Part shown: piece after piece, positions 6,174 through 12,742 of the stretch
How the letters are laid out: each line of letters opens with the position of its first letter
Position numbering within the stretch: position 1 is the stretch's first letter
Assembly (NCBI GenBank): GCA_017540385.1
Contig: JAFYBD010000226.1
Coordinates: 1-15,740 of the forward strand
From: Lentisphaeria bacterium
GTDB lineage: Bacteria; Verrucomicrobiota; Lentisphaeria; Victivallales; UBA1829
Direction of reading: 5' to 3'
DNA: 15,740 nt
The notes under the pieces: generated by a model
Seen by the model: only the letters and a program-made list of their open reading frames with translations
The model's database searches: none
What the model was told of the DNA's origin: nothing
Position numbers and translations under genes: made by a program

Positions 6174-7597
6174 CGTTTCCCCGCTCCGTTCCAGATGATG
6201 CGTTTGCTCCAGCGTTTGTCGCCCTCGTTCCTGCCCACGGCGTAGGCGTTCCCGACGGAGTCGATGACGAAGAAAGCATGGATGGGGTCGAGGTAATGGA
6301 CGAAGACGGGAGAGCCGTTGGTCGCCGGCCGCATCTGGTCCAGGATCACGCTGTCCTCGACCTCGATCGTGGCCGGGTTCACGACGTCGATCCGGCCCTT
6401 CACCTTGAACGCGACCCCGATGCGCTTGCCGTCCTTGCACGGGACGGCGAATCCGGCGCTGCGACCGTCGAGAGAGTCCTTCGTGGAGGAACGGACCACG
6501 ACCGGGGGCGAATCCTCGTCGAACGAGGGGCAGACGATGAAGTCGGTCTGCGCACCGCCGAGGAATTTGAGGTCGACGGGATACCAGCCGAGATCGAGCG
6601 TGGTGAACGTGGAGCTGAGGGAGAGCTGCCCGTCTTTGTCCGAGACGGAGAAATACTCGATGTTCTTTTGCGAGGCGAGCGCGACGCGGGAGCCGTCGGG
6701 CGTGACCGCCATGGCCGTGGCCGGCGCCCGGGCGCTGAACTCCTTAACGCGGAGCGATTCGCCCTCGGCGTTCGGTTGGAGCTCGGCGACGATCGCCTTC
6801 GTGCCGTTGTAGCCGGAGCAGAAGAGGGCGCCGCCGTTCGCGAGCAGGGCGACTTTTTCCGCTACGAGCGGCTCCTTCCCGGGGGGCGGGAGTGGGAGTT
6901 CGAAGAACGGCGCGCAGTCCGGCCGTTTCAGGTCGAACGCGACGAGTTTGAGCTGCTGTTTGAGGTCGGACTGAGGGAACGCCACGGCCGCGAGCGCGTC
7001 GATCCCGGGTACGAAGGCGAGTTTCTTCAGGCTGAGATCGGTCGTGAAAATGCGGAGCGTGTCCCAGGTGTGGGTGTTCAGCAGCACGATGCGCGTGCCG
7101 TTGGGGCCGGTGGAGATTCCGGTGCGTTCGGCGATGGCGAGCACGCTGCCGTCCGGGGAGACCGCGAACGCGTCGAGGCGGATGCCGCGGAACCCCTGGG
7201 TGCCGAAGGCGGGACGCCAGATCCGGACCGTGTCGCCGTCGTCCGTGAGGCGCGCGGCGAGGGAATCGTCCGGAACCGGCGAGGTGAGCGCGAGATCGCG
7301 TTTGCCGTTGCGGATGGGCTGTTTTTCGGAACGCGGCATCTCGCGGATGTTCGAGGCGTCGAGCGCGATTACGGGGAGGGATTCCTCCTTGACCGTGGCC
7401 GGGTTCGTTTTGTCCGTGGCCGAGATGGCGAGGGAACCGCTGCGGACGCTCTGGCGGTCCTTGCCGCCGGGCTGCTGAACGGCGTCGGAGGCAGCCGGCG
7501 AATCTGCCTGCTGCGGATAAGCGGTGAGCACGGTCCCGGCCGCGAGCGCGGCGAGGACCAGTGTCCGGAACACGTTTTTCGGTGCAGAGCAAATCAT
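6170..7597 (-). CDS. Exported beta-propeller-like (WD40/YVTN-type) protein
   Basis: This 475-residue protein has no specific assignment. I start it at the ATG at 7597 (MICSAPKNVF...), which has GGAGG 6 bases upstream and opens a signal peptide (hydrophobic LVLAALAAGTVLTA, likely cleavage after LTA or a few residues later). An in-frame ATG at 7732 falls inside ilvE and is rejected. After a Ser/Gln/Pro-rich linker (~30-120), the rest shows repeated propeller-like blades: FAVSPDGSVLAIAE and MAVTPDGSRVALAS are typical S/T-P-D-G-x-x-L/V-A blade motifs. Such proteins are often periplasmic binding or scaffold modules. The gene follows ilvE by 41 bases and overlaps the next gene by 4, suggesting co-expression with the small lipoprotein, with which it may act at the envelope. 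Confidence 0.75.
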   Translation of the reverse strand: MICSAPKNVFRTLVLAALAAGTVLTAYPQQADSPAASDAVQQPGGKDRQSVRSGSLAISATDKTNPATVKEESLPVIALDASNIREMPRSEKQPIRNGKRDLALTSPVPDDSLAARLTDDGDTVRIWRPAFGTQGFRGIRLDAFAVSPDGSVLAIAERTGISTGPNGTRIVLLNTHTWDTLRIFTTDLSLKKLAFVPGIDALAAVAFPQSDLKQQLKLVAFDLKRPDCAPFFELPLPPPGKEPLVAEKVALLANGGALFCSGYNGTKAIVAELQPNAEGESLRVKEFSARAPATAMAVTPDGSRVALASQKNIEYFSVSDKDGQLSLSSTFTTLDLGWYPVDLKFLGGAQTDFIVCPSFDEDSPPVVVRSSTKDSLDGRSAGFAVPCKDGKRIGVAFKVKGRIDVVNPATIEVEDSVILDQMRPATNGSPVFVHYLDPIHAFFVIDSVGNAYAVGRNEGDKRWSKRIIWNGAGKR

Positions 7598-7603
7598 CGG
7601 CAG

Positions 7604-7608
7604 CCTCC
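7604..7608 (-). promoter_or_regulatory. Ribosome-binding site GGAGG deciding the propeller gene start
   Basis: GGAGG on the minus strand is followed by CGTGCC-type spacing of 6 bases (CTGCCG) and the ATG at 7597. It supports this start over the longer open frame reaching into ilvE. Confidence 0.7.
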
Positions 7609-7619
7609 GTGGAGCCTGA

Positions 7620-7635
7620 GGGGGCCGGGGCCCCC
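7620..7635. other. GC-only hairpin between ilvE and the propeller gene
   Basis: GGGGGC-CGGG-GCCCCC forms a six-pair all-G:C stem directly after the ilvE stop. No T run follows on either strand, so it is not an intrinsic terminator. It could stabilise the ilvE mRNA 3' end or reduce downstream expression. Confidence 0.5.
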
Positions 7636-7638
7636 GGT

Positions 7639-8670
7639 TCAGATGGTGTAGAGCCAGTTGTGGGTGTCTTCCAGTTCGCCCTTCTGGATGCCGGTGAGGT
7701 GATCGTAGAGCTTCTGGGAGACGGGGCCACATTCGTGGCCGTATTCGATGACCTTGCCGTGGATGGTGACGGAGGAGATCGGGGTGATGACGACGGCGGT
7801 GCCGCAGGCGTCGACTTCGGCGAAGGTGGGGAGTTCCTCCTCGGCCACGATCGGGCGCTTCTCGACGGTGATGCCGAGGTCGCGAGCAACCTGCATGAGG
7901 GACATATTCGTCACGCTGGGCAGGATGGACGGGGAATCGCTGGTGACGTACCTGCCGTCCTTGGTGATGGCGAGGAAGTTGCTGGTGCCGAACTCGTCGA
8001 TGTACTTATGCTCGCGGGGATCGAGGAAGAGCGGGATCGGGAATCCGGCCTTCTTCGCGAGCTTGGCGGGCATGAGGCTGGCGCCGTAGTTGCCGGCGAC
8101 CTTGAACTGGCCCATTCCCTTCGGTGCGGCGCGGTCGAAGTCCTCGATGACGAGCGCGGGCACGCCCTTCAGGCCCTGCTTGTAGTAGGCTCCGACGGGC
8201 ATGACCATGATGAGGAAGTCGTATTCGTCGGCGGGGGCCACGCCGATCTGCGGGCCGGTGCCGATGTAGAGCGGGCGGATGTAGAGGGAGCCGCCGGATC
8301 CGTAGGGCGGGACGTAGTCGATGTTGTCGAGCACGACGCGGTGGATGGCCTCGAGGTACAATTCCTCGGGGATCTCGGGGTGGAGCAGGGCATGCGCCGT
8401 GCGGTTCATGCGGGCGATGTTTTCCCAGGGGCGGAACACGCGGACCTTGCCGTCCTTGCAGCGGAACGCCTTCAGGCCTTCGAAGCAGGCCTGGCCGTAG
8501 TGGAGGCAGGTGGCCGCGATGCTCATGGAGATGTTCGGATCGGTCCTGAGCTCGCCTTTATTCCAGGCGCCGTCTTTCCATTTGAAAGCGATGTGTGAGC
8601 GGGTGGGCATGAAACCGAAGGGGAGAGCCGACCAGTCGATGTCGGTGCGGATGGGACGGGGATAGTCCAT
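7639..8670 (-). CDS. ilvE: Branched-chain amino acid aminotransferase
   Basis: This 343-residue cytoplasmic PLP enzyme interconverts Leu, Ile and Val with their 2-oxo acids using 2-oxoglutarate/glutamate, the last step of branched-chain amino acid synthesis. It is a fold-type IV enzyme: HYGQACFEGLKAFR (58-70) and YIRPLYIGTG are substrate-site segments, K190 in GQFKVAGNYGAS is the PLP Schiff-base lysine, and DEFGTSNF (225-232) and CGTAVVITPI (289-298) are the conserved cofactor and C-terminal motifs. The length matches the family. The open frame extends 56 codons further upstream, but those codons overlap the AT-rich promoter zone; the ATG at 8670 has GGAG 9 bases upstream, whereas the ATG at 8685 has none. 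It is probably the first gene of an operon with the propeller and lipoprotein genes. Confidence 0.95.
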   Translation of the reverse strand: MDYPRPIRTDIDWSALPFGFMPTRSHIAFKWKDGAWNKGELRTDPNISMSIAATCLHYGQACFEGLKAFRCKDGKVRVFRPWENIARMNRTAHALLHPEIPEELYLEAIHRVVLDNIDYVPPYGSGGSLYIRPLYIGTGPQIGVAPADEYDFLIMVMPVGAYYKQGLKGVPALVIEDFDRAAPKGMGQFKVAGNYGASLMPAKLAKKAGFPIPLFLDPREHKYIDEFGTSNFLAITKDGRYVTSDSPSILPSVTNMSLMQVARDLGITVEKRPIVAEEELPTFAEVDACGTAVVITPISSVTIHGKVIEYGHECGPVSQKLYDHLTGIQKGELEDTHNWLYTI

Positions 8671-8679
8671 GATGGTAAA

Positions 8680-8683
8680 CTCC
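8680..8683 (-). promoter_or_regulatory. Ribosome-binding site GGAG deciding the ilvE start
   Basis: GGAG on the minus strand lies 9 bases before the ATG at 8670. The nearby alternative ATG at 8685 overlaps this site and is preceded only by GTTTTTTAACA. Confidence 0.65.
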
Positions 8684-8713
8684 ATTGTTAAAAAACGGAC
8701 GGCGCGGAGCCGT

Positions 8714-8726
8714 CGATTTGAAATCG
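8714..8726. promoter_or_regulatory. Inverted repeat CGATTT-G-AAATCG in the ilvE leader
   Basis: This is a perfect 6-bp inverted repeat with a one-base centre, lying between the predicted ilvE -10 (8736-8741) and its ATG. A related palindrome, AAATC-GTATT-GATTT, lies at 8776-8790 upstream of the -35. The pair could be operator half sites for a regulator acting on the divergent ilvE/pal promoters, but no regulator gene is nearby. Confidence 0.35.
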
Positions 8727-8735
8727 TTATAAAGA

Positions 8736-8763
8736 AATTTACACGTTTTTTGGAGATAGTCAA
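8736..8763 (-). promoter_or_regulatory. Candidate sigma70 promoter of ilvE
   Basis: On the minus strand TTGACT (8758-8763), 16 bases and TAAATT (8736-8741) make a fair -35 and a weak -10. The segment is AT-rich in a GC-rich context, about 65 bases upstream of the ilvE ATG. Confidence 0.5.
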
Positions 8764-8787
8764 TGTTTTTTTCAGAAATCGTATTGA

Positions 8788-8816
8788 TTTTTTTTGTTTT
8801 TGGGCTAGTTTATAGT
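8788..8816 (+). promoter_or_regulatory. Candidate promoter of pal
   Basis: TATAGT (8811-8816) is a good -10 about 40 bases before the pal ATG. The only -35 at 17-base spacing is a T-rich TTTTTT (8788-8793); TTGATT at 8784-8789 fits with wider spacing. The exact -35 is uncertain. Confidence 0.4.
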
Positions 8817-8857
8817 GATGAACCGTACATGAAACCAAAACAAGAAGGAATCAGAAC

Positions 8858-9544
8858 ATGAAACTTCCCCGTCTCTCTCTCCTCGCCGCGGCGGCACTCT
8901 GCTGCGCCGCTTTCGCCATCTCCTGTGAATCCGACGATCCGCGCAATGCCATCGCACCGTTCTGGACGGACGGCGACGTCGACGGCGGCGCCGACCTCAA
9001 CGGCGGCAAGGGCGGAGCCGGAGCCAACGGCGGCCTGAACGGCGGCGATTTCGGCGACGGAGCCGGTCTCCAGGGCGGCGACGGTTTCGGATTCGGCACC
9101 GGCGACGGTTTCGACGACAATTCCGGCCCGGGCGCCTACGGCGACGACCTCAGCAAGTCCCCGTATATCGACGGCTTCGGCGCACGCATCGAGGGCGTCG
9201 AGTTCGAGCCGCTGTACTTCCCCTACGACCAGAACACGATTTCCTCCTCCGAGGAGAGCAAAGTCGCCGCCGTCGCGCAGTATCTGCTGGGCCACGCCGA
9301 AGCGGCAGTCGTGATCGAGGGCTACTGCGATGAACGCGGTACCGACGAATACAACCGCGCGCTCGGCGAACGCCGCGCCCTGGCCGCCAGCGAAATGCTC
9401 ATCGACGTCTACGGCATCGAGCAGAACCGCATCAAGACCGTGAGCTACGGCGAGGAACGCCCGGCCGTGACCGGCACCGGCGACGCCGTGTGGTCGAAGA
9501 ACCGCCGCGACGAATTCGTGCCCGTCTACCTGAAGGCGAACTGA
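8858..9544 (+). CDS. pal: Peptidoglycan-associated lipoprotein Pal (OmpA family)
   Basis: This 228-residue outer-membrane lipoprotein would tether the outer membrane to peptidoglycan as part of the Tol-Pal system. A signal peptide ends in the lipobox AISC (Cys23 lipidated). Residues ~37-97 form an unusual linker, about 40 % glycine, with GG[DNAK] steps. Residues ~115-227 are the OmpA-like domain: FPYDQNTI, IEGYCDERGTDEYN (D158) and LGERRA (R173), the Asp/Arg pair that binds diaminopimelate in this family, then SYGEERP and KNRRDEF. The Pal hallmark is GYCDERGT and NRR near the C-terminus. AAGGAA lies 7 bases before the ATG. The gene is divergent from ilvE and is followed by an intrinsic terminator. 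No tol genes are in the window. Confidence 0.92.
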   Translation: MKLPRLSLLAAAALCCAAFAISCESDDPRNAIAPFWTDGDVDGGADLNGGKGGAGANGGLNGGDFGDGAGLQGGDGFGFGTGDGFDDNSGPGAYGDDLSKSPYIDGFGARIEGVEFEPLYFPYDQNTISSSEESKVAAVAQYLLGHAEAAVVIEGYCDERGTDEYNRALGERRALAASEMLIDVYGIEQNRIKTVSYGEERPAVTGTGDAVWSKNRRDEFVPVYLKAN

Positions 9545-9575
9545 CCTGAAGCGTCACAAGCTCAACCATGAATTG

Positions 9576-9614
9576 AATCCGGGCGCGGCAGTCCTTGCGC
9601 CCGGATTTTCTTTT
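9576..9614 (+). terminator. Intrinsic terminator after pal
   Basis: AATCCGGGCGC (9576-9586) pairs perfectly with GCGCCCGGATT (9597-9607) over 11 bp with a 10-base loop, followed by TTCTTTT. It lies 31 bases past the pal stop. It also falls within an upstream extension of the truA frame that could begin at TTG 9573, arguing that truA starts downstream of it. Confidence 0.85.
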
Positions 9615-9623
9615 GAACGGAAC

Positions 9624-9628
9624 GGAGG
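9624..9628 (+). promoter_or_regulatory. Ribosome-binding site GGAGG deciding the truA start
   Basis: GGAGG is followed by 10 bases and ATG 9639. The internal ATG at 9783, where typical TruA homology begins, has no such site. Confidence 0.6.
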
Positions 9629-9638
9629 TCCCGGATCC

Positions 9639-10565
9639 ATGTCAGCGCAGGATGAACCGTCGACGGCGTTCGCCGAGTCCGGGGAGGATTTCGCCGTCCC
9701 CGGGGGCGCGGAGCCTGCCGTGACGGATCCCTCGTCCGAGGCGGAGTCCGCCGTGTCCGCGCAACCCCGGACCACGTTCAAAATGGAGCTGTCGTTCGAC
9801 GGCACCTCGTACCACGGATGGCAGCGCCAGCCGAACGGCATCACGGTGCAGGAGGTGGTCGAGGAGAAGCTGTACTGGCTCTTCGGGGAACGCGAGCACA
9901 TCCGCATCCAGGGGAGCAGCCGGACCGACGCGGGCGTCCACGCCCTCGGCATGGTCTGTTCGTTTTCGGCTCCGCCCTCGCCGTACATCCCGGACTGGAA
10001 GCTCAAGAAGGCGATGAACCGCCTGCTTCCGGACGACATCCGCGTCCGCAGCGTCGACGTGGTGCGCGAGGGGTTCAACGCGCGGTTCGACGCGCTCGCG
10101 AAATCCTACGTGTACGTCGTGAACACCGGCGACATCAACCCGTTCAGCGGGCGTTATTCCTGGCACATGGAGGACATGACCGAAATCGACGCTCTGCGCG
10201 AAGCGATCAAGCACGTCGAGGGGAAACACGATTTCTCCACGTTCACGGTCGAGCGCGGCAAGATTGACGATCCGGTCCGGACCATCCTGCGTTCGGAGAT
10301 CGTCGAGTTCGGCCCGCTCGTCTGCATGTACTTCCTCGGGACCGGGTTCCTGTACAAAATGGTCCGCAGCATCGTCGGCGCGCTGATGTTCGTCGGGCGC
10401 GGACGGATGACCCCGGACGAGTTCCGCGGCATCCTGCTGGCCTGCGACCGGGCGAAATGCAAGGACACCGCCCCGGCGCGCGGACTCTTCCTGAAACGCG
10501 TTTTCTACGAGCCGGACGCCTGGCTCGACGACCTGCCGGAACGGCCGCCCTTCTGGACGGCCTGA
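9639..10565 (+). CDS. truA: tRNA pseudouridine(38-40) synthase TruA
   Basis: This 308-residue enzyme isomerises uridines 38-40 in the anticodon arm of tRNAs to pseudouridine. Residues from ~47 match TruA: KMELSFDGTSYHGWQRQ, the catalytic motif GSSRTDAGVHAL with Asp97, FNARFDALAKSYVYVV, KHDFSTFT and FLGTGFLYKMVRSIVG. The first ~47 residues are an acidic, Ser/Ala/Pro-rich extension absent from typical TruA (about 245-270 residues), probably disordered. The start at 9639 is chosen for its GGAGG; the shorter start at 9783 would remove the extension but lacks a ribosome site. It is separated from pal by a terminator yet no clear promoter fits in between, so transcription may be read-through or from an unrecognised site. 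The ABC ATPase gene follows 49 bases later. Confidence 0.92.
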   Translation: MSAQDEPSTAFAESGEDFAVPGGAEPAVTDPSSEAESAVSAQPRTTFKMELSFDGTSYHGWQRQPNGITVQEVVEEKLYWLFGEREHIRIQGSSRTDAGVHALGMVCSFSAPPSPYIPDWKLKKAMNRLLPDDIRVRSVDVVREGFNARFDALAKSYVYVVNTGDINPFSGRYSWHMEDMTEIDALREAIKHVEGKHDFSTFTVERGKIDDPVRTILRSEIVEFGPLVCMYFLGTGFLYKMVRSIVGALMFVGRGRMTPDEFRGILLACDRAKCKDTAPARGLFLKRVFYEPDAWLDDLPERPPFWTA

Positions 10566-10614
10566 GCCCCGTGAAATCGAATCATTCAACCTCATCGCAG
10601 AAGGATCAACCGTC

Positions 10615-11745
10615 ATGACCAATGAAGAAGCCAATGCCACGCAGGGGGACGGCACCCCCATCCTCGCGGCCCGGAGACTGAGCATCCAGGACCGTTACAG
10701 CACCGAACGTCTCCGCGATCTGAGCCTGGAGATCTACAAGGGCGACGTGGCCGCGCTCGTCGGTCCCTCCGAGGACGGCAAACGGCTTCTGCTGCGCTGC
10801 CTGGACCTGCGCGAGCGTCCGGTCGGCGGCAACATCGAGATCGACGGCCAGCCTGTGCGCTGGAGCGGGGGCGGGGCGAACCGCACCCGCAGAAAGATCG
10901 GGATGGCGTTCTCCCGCGAATCCCTGTTCCCGAACCTGACGGTGTTCGGCAACATGACGCTCGCGCCGGAGGATTCCCCTGACAGCGAGATCGGGGCAAT
11001 TCAGGAACGCGTGAAGAAACTGCTGAAGTTCGCGGGTCTCTCCAGCGTGGCGGATTTGTTCCCGGTCAACCTCACGCTCGGACAGCGGCGGCGTCTCGCC
11101 ATCGTGCGCGCGCTGATGCTCGAGCCGGAGATCCTGCTCATCGAGGACCCGGCGGAAGGACTCGACCCCGAGAGCAAGGCCGAAGTGTACGCGCTGATCC
11201 GCGAGGTCGTGAAAACCGGCATGACGGTGCTGTTCTCCAGCTGCGACCTGGATTTCGTGCGGGAGATCGCCACGCGCGTGCTCTTCATGACCGACGGCGT
11301 GATCCGCGAGGACGGCCCCGTGAACGACGTGCTGAACAACCCGCAGTTCGACCGGACAAAGGCGTTCGTGCAGAAGCACGCCGGGTTCTTCCGCGAGCTC
11401 AATGCCCGCGCGTTCGACCTCTACGATTTCGAGGGCGAGATCGAGGTCTACACGGCCGGCAAGCTCGTCCCGACGGAAAAACGCCGCAAGCTCTGCGACG
11501 TGCTGAAGATCCTGCTCCTCCAGCTGCTCTTCCCCCGCATCAGCCGCATCAGCCTCACGGTCGACGTGAAGAGCAACGGCGACATCTCCGTGAACGCGCA
11601 TTACCCGGGGACGGGATTCGATCCGCTGACCCAGAGCGTGAGCATGGATTACGATGCGGCGCGCGAAGCGATGATGAAGCACGTGAAGACGGCGCGTTAT
11701 GCCGCCCCGCAAACCGGGAAAAACGTGCTGACGCTGTTCATCTGA
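10615..11745 (+). CDS. GlnQ-like ABC ATPase with degenerate motifs and extra C-terminal domain
   Basis: This 376-residue protein is clearly derived from a polar amino acid ABC transporter ATPase: it ends its cassette with a GlnQ-like NPQFDRTKAF (242-251). However, the nucleotide-handling motifs differ from the norm. Walker A is GPSEDGKR (50-57; usual GxSGSGKS/T), the Q-loop Gln is Ser100, the signature is LTLGQ (153-157; usual LSGGQ), Walker B plus catalytic Glu reads LLIEDP (174-179; usual LLFDEP, so D and E are exchanged), and the H-loop His is Cys210. The D-loop LDP is kept. ATP turnover is therefore probably weak or absent. Residues ~260-376 are an added domain of unknown role with a strand pattern ISLTVDVKSNGDISVNA followed by PGTGFDP, faintly like GHKL ATPases. 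AAGGA lies 9 bases before the ATG. No permease or binding protein is adjacent; truA is upstream and a terminator follows. A regulatory or binding role seems likelier than transport. Confidence 0.85.
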   Translation: MTNEEANATQGDGTPILAARRLSIQDRYSTERLRDLSLEIYKGDVAALVGPSEDGKRLLLRCLDLRERPVGGNIEIDGQPVRWSGGGANRTRRKIGMAFSRESLFPNLTVFGNMTLAPEDSPDSEIGAIQERVKKLLKFAGLSSVADLFPVNLTLGQRRRLAIVRALMLEPEILLIEDPAEGLDPESKAEVYALIREVVKTGMTVLFSSCDLDFVREIATRVLFMTDGVIREDGPVNDVLNNPQFDRTKAFVQKHAGFFRELNARAFDLYDFEGEIEVYTAGKLVPTEKRRKLCDVLKILLLQLLFPRISRISLTVDVKSNGDISVNAHYPGTGFDPLTQSVSMDYDAAREAMMKHVKTARYAAPQTGKNVLTLFI

Positions 11746-11774
11746 ACAGACTGCGATCCGAACAGAACGGAAAC

Positions 11775-11810
11775 GGGGCCGGGCTTGTCGAGCTCGGCCC
11801 CTTCGTTTTT
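11775..11810 (+). terminator. Intrinsic terminator after the ABC ATPase gene
   Basis: GGGGCCGGGCT (11775-11785) pairs with AGCTCGGCCCC (11791-11801) over 11 bp with one G-T wobble and a 5-base loop, followed by TTCGTTTTT. It stands between convergent genes and might also work weakly on the minus strand, where GTTTCCGTT follows. Confidence 0.85.
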
Positions 11811-11821
11811 CCGCGCCCTTT

Positions 11822-12631
11822 TTACGGGCGGATGATCGTGTACGGTTCGGGATCGGTCGCCCGGGGATACGTCACGGCGGGCGGACCGAAGAGCATCACG
11901 GCCCCCACGCGGTAGCCTTTCGGCAGGCGGAGCAGTTTCCGCATGCCCCGGTTCAGCGTGAATGCATAGTAGGCGAACCCGCACCAGCAGGTGGCCACGC
12001 CGAGGCTCTGGGCGTAGAGGTCGAACTGCGTGAGCGCGATGGAGACGTCGGTCTTGCCGCAGGGGGCGTCCTTCGGGGAGGCGACCACGATCATGTGGGG
12101 CGCGCCGCGGAACACGAAATCCCTGCCGCCGAGCAGGGCCGCCTCGAACCGCTTGTAGCCGGGGTAGACGATCCGCATGATGCCGGACTTGATGAGGAAC
12201 CGGGTGATCTTCCGCATGCGCGCGCGGAACGGCTCCATTTTCGCCTTGTCGTCGATGACGGTGAAAGCGAGCCTGTGGTCGTTGCATCCGGTCGGGATCC
12301 ACCGCAGGGAGTCCAGGAGCTTCGTCATGGTCTCCGGCGGGAGGTTCTCCGGGCGGTAATTCCGCACGCTCCGGCGCTGGCGGATGAGGTTCATCATGCG
12401 CGATTCGTCGGGCAGGGGACCCGCGGGGACGCAGTTTTCGGGCGTGTGGCCGTCGCAGGCGAGGGCGGCGGCGGGGCAGACGGCGAGGCAGTGCTGGCAC
12501 CCCATGCAGTATTGTTCGGCCTGTTCCGGGATGGCCGGGACGCCGTTTTTGTCCATGTGGATGACCTGGACGATGCAGTCGGCGATACAGCGTCCGCAGC
12601 GGGTGCATTTGGAGGGGTCGACGGTAATCAT
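11822..12631 (-). CDS. Nitroreductase-family protein with N-terminal 2[4Fe-4S] ferredoxin domain
   Basis: This 269-residue cytoplasmic protein joins a ferredoxin domain (1-~60) to an FMN-dependent nitroreductase fold (~78-265). Two CxxCxxCxxxC clusters are complete: C9, C12, C15, C19 and C42, C45, C48, C52. The nitroreductase part opens with the typical RQRRSVRNYRPENLP (84-98) for FMN binding, and contains WIPTGCNDH (111-119), VFRGAPHMIVVASP and SLGVATCWCGF (229-239) in the order expected. Such fusions are common in anaerobes and are thought to pass electrons from ferredoxin-type carriers to an organic substrate; the substrate is unknown. The ribosome site is weak (CAGG 5 bases before the ATG). 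It is separated from the upstream V-ATPase operon by a strong terminator, so it should have its own promoter, which I could not identify in the short gap. Confidence 0.88.
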   Translation of the reverse strand: MITVDPSKCTRCGRCIADCIVQVIHMDKNGVPAIPEQAEQYCMGCQHCLAVCPAAALACDGHTPENCVPAGPLPDESRMMNLIRQRRSVRNYRPENLPPETMTKLLDSLRWIPTGCNDHRLAFTVIDDKAKMEPFRARMRKITRFLIKSGIMRIVYPGYKRFEAALLGGRDFVFRGAPHMIVVASPKDAPCGKTDVSIALTQFDLYAQSLGVATCWCGFAYYAFTLNRGMRKLLRLPKGYRVGAVMLFGPPAVTYPRATDPEPYTIIRP

Positions 12632-12674
12632 GATGCCTGCCGTTTGTAAGGTGGTTTCAAGGTTGGTCTGAGTG

Positions 12675-12713
12675 AAAAAAACAAGGCTCCGCGCCGGGGA
12701 GGGTGCGGAGCCT
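12675..12713 (-). terminator. Intrinsic terminator of the V-type ATPase operon
   Basis: On the minus strand AGGCTCCGC pairs perfectly with GCGGAGCCT (9 bp, 12-base loop; arms 12705-12713 and 12684-12692), followed by TG and seven T (12675-12681). It lies about 30 bases past the atpK stop and before the nitroreductase gene. Confidence 0.88.
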
Positions 12714-12742
12714 GTGTCGTTGTCCGGGAAGACGTCCCCCGA

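Noticed and set aside
6174..6440. N-terminal extension of the small lipoprotein to 6440
   Set aside because: The extension is an Arg/Pro/Gly-rich shadow of the upstream propeller gene; the ATGA-coupled start opens a signal peptide.
6278..7651. A ~450-codon plus-strand open frame opposite the propeller gene
   Set aside because: Glu/Gly/Arg/Val-rich shadow translation; the minus-strand frame has a ribosome site, a signal peptide and blade motifs.
8671..8838. N-terminal extension of IlvE by up to 56 residues
   Set aside because: The extra residues are Lys/Phe/Ile-rich, unlike the family, overlap the promoter region, and the start at 8670 has a good ribosome site.
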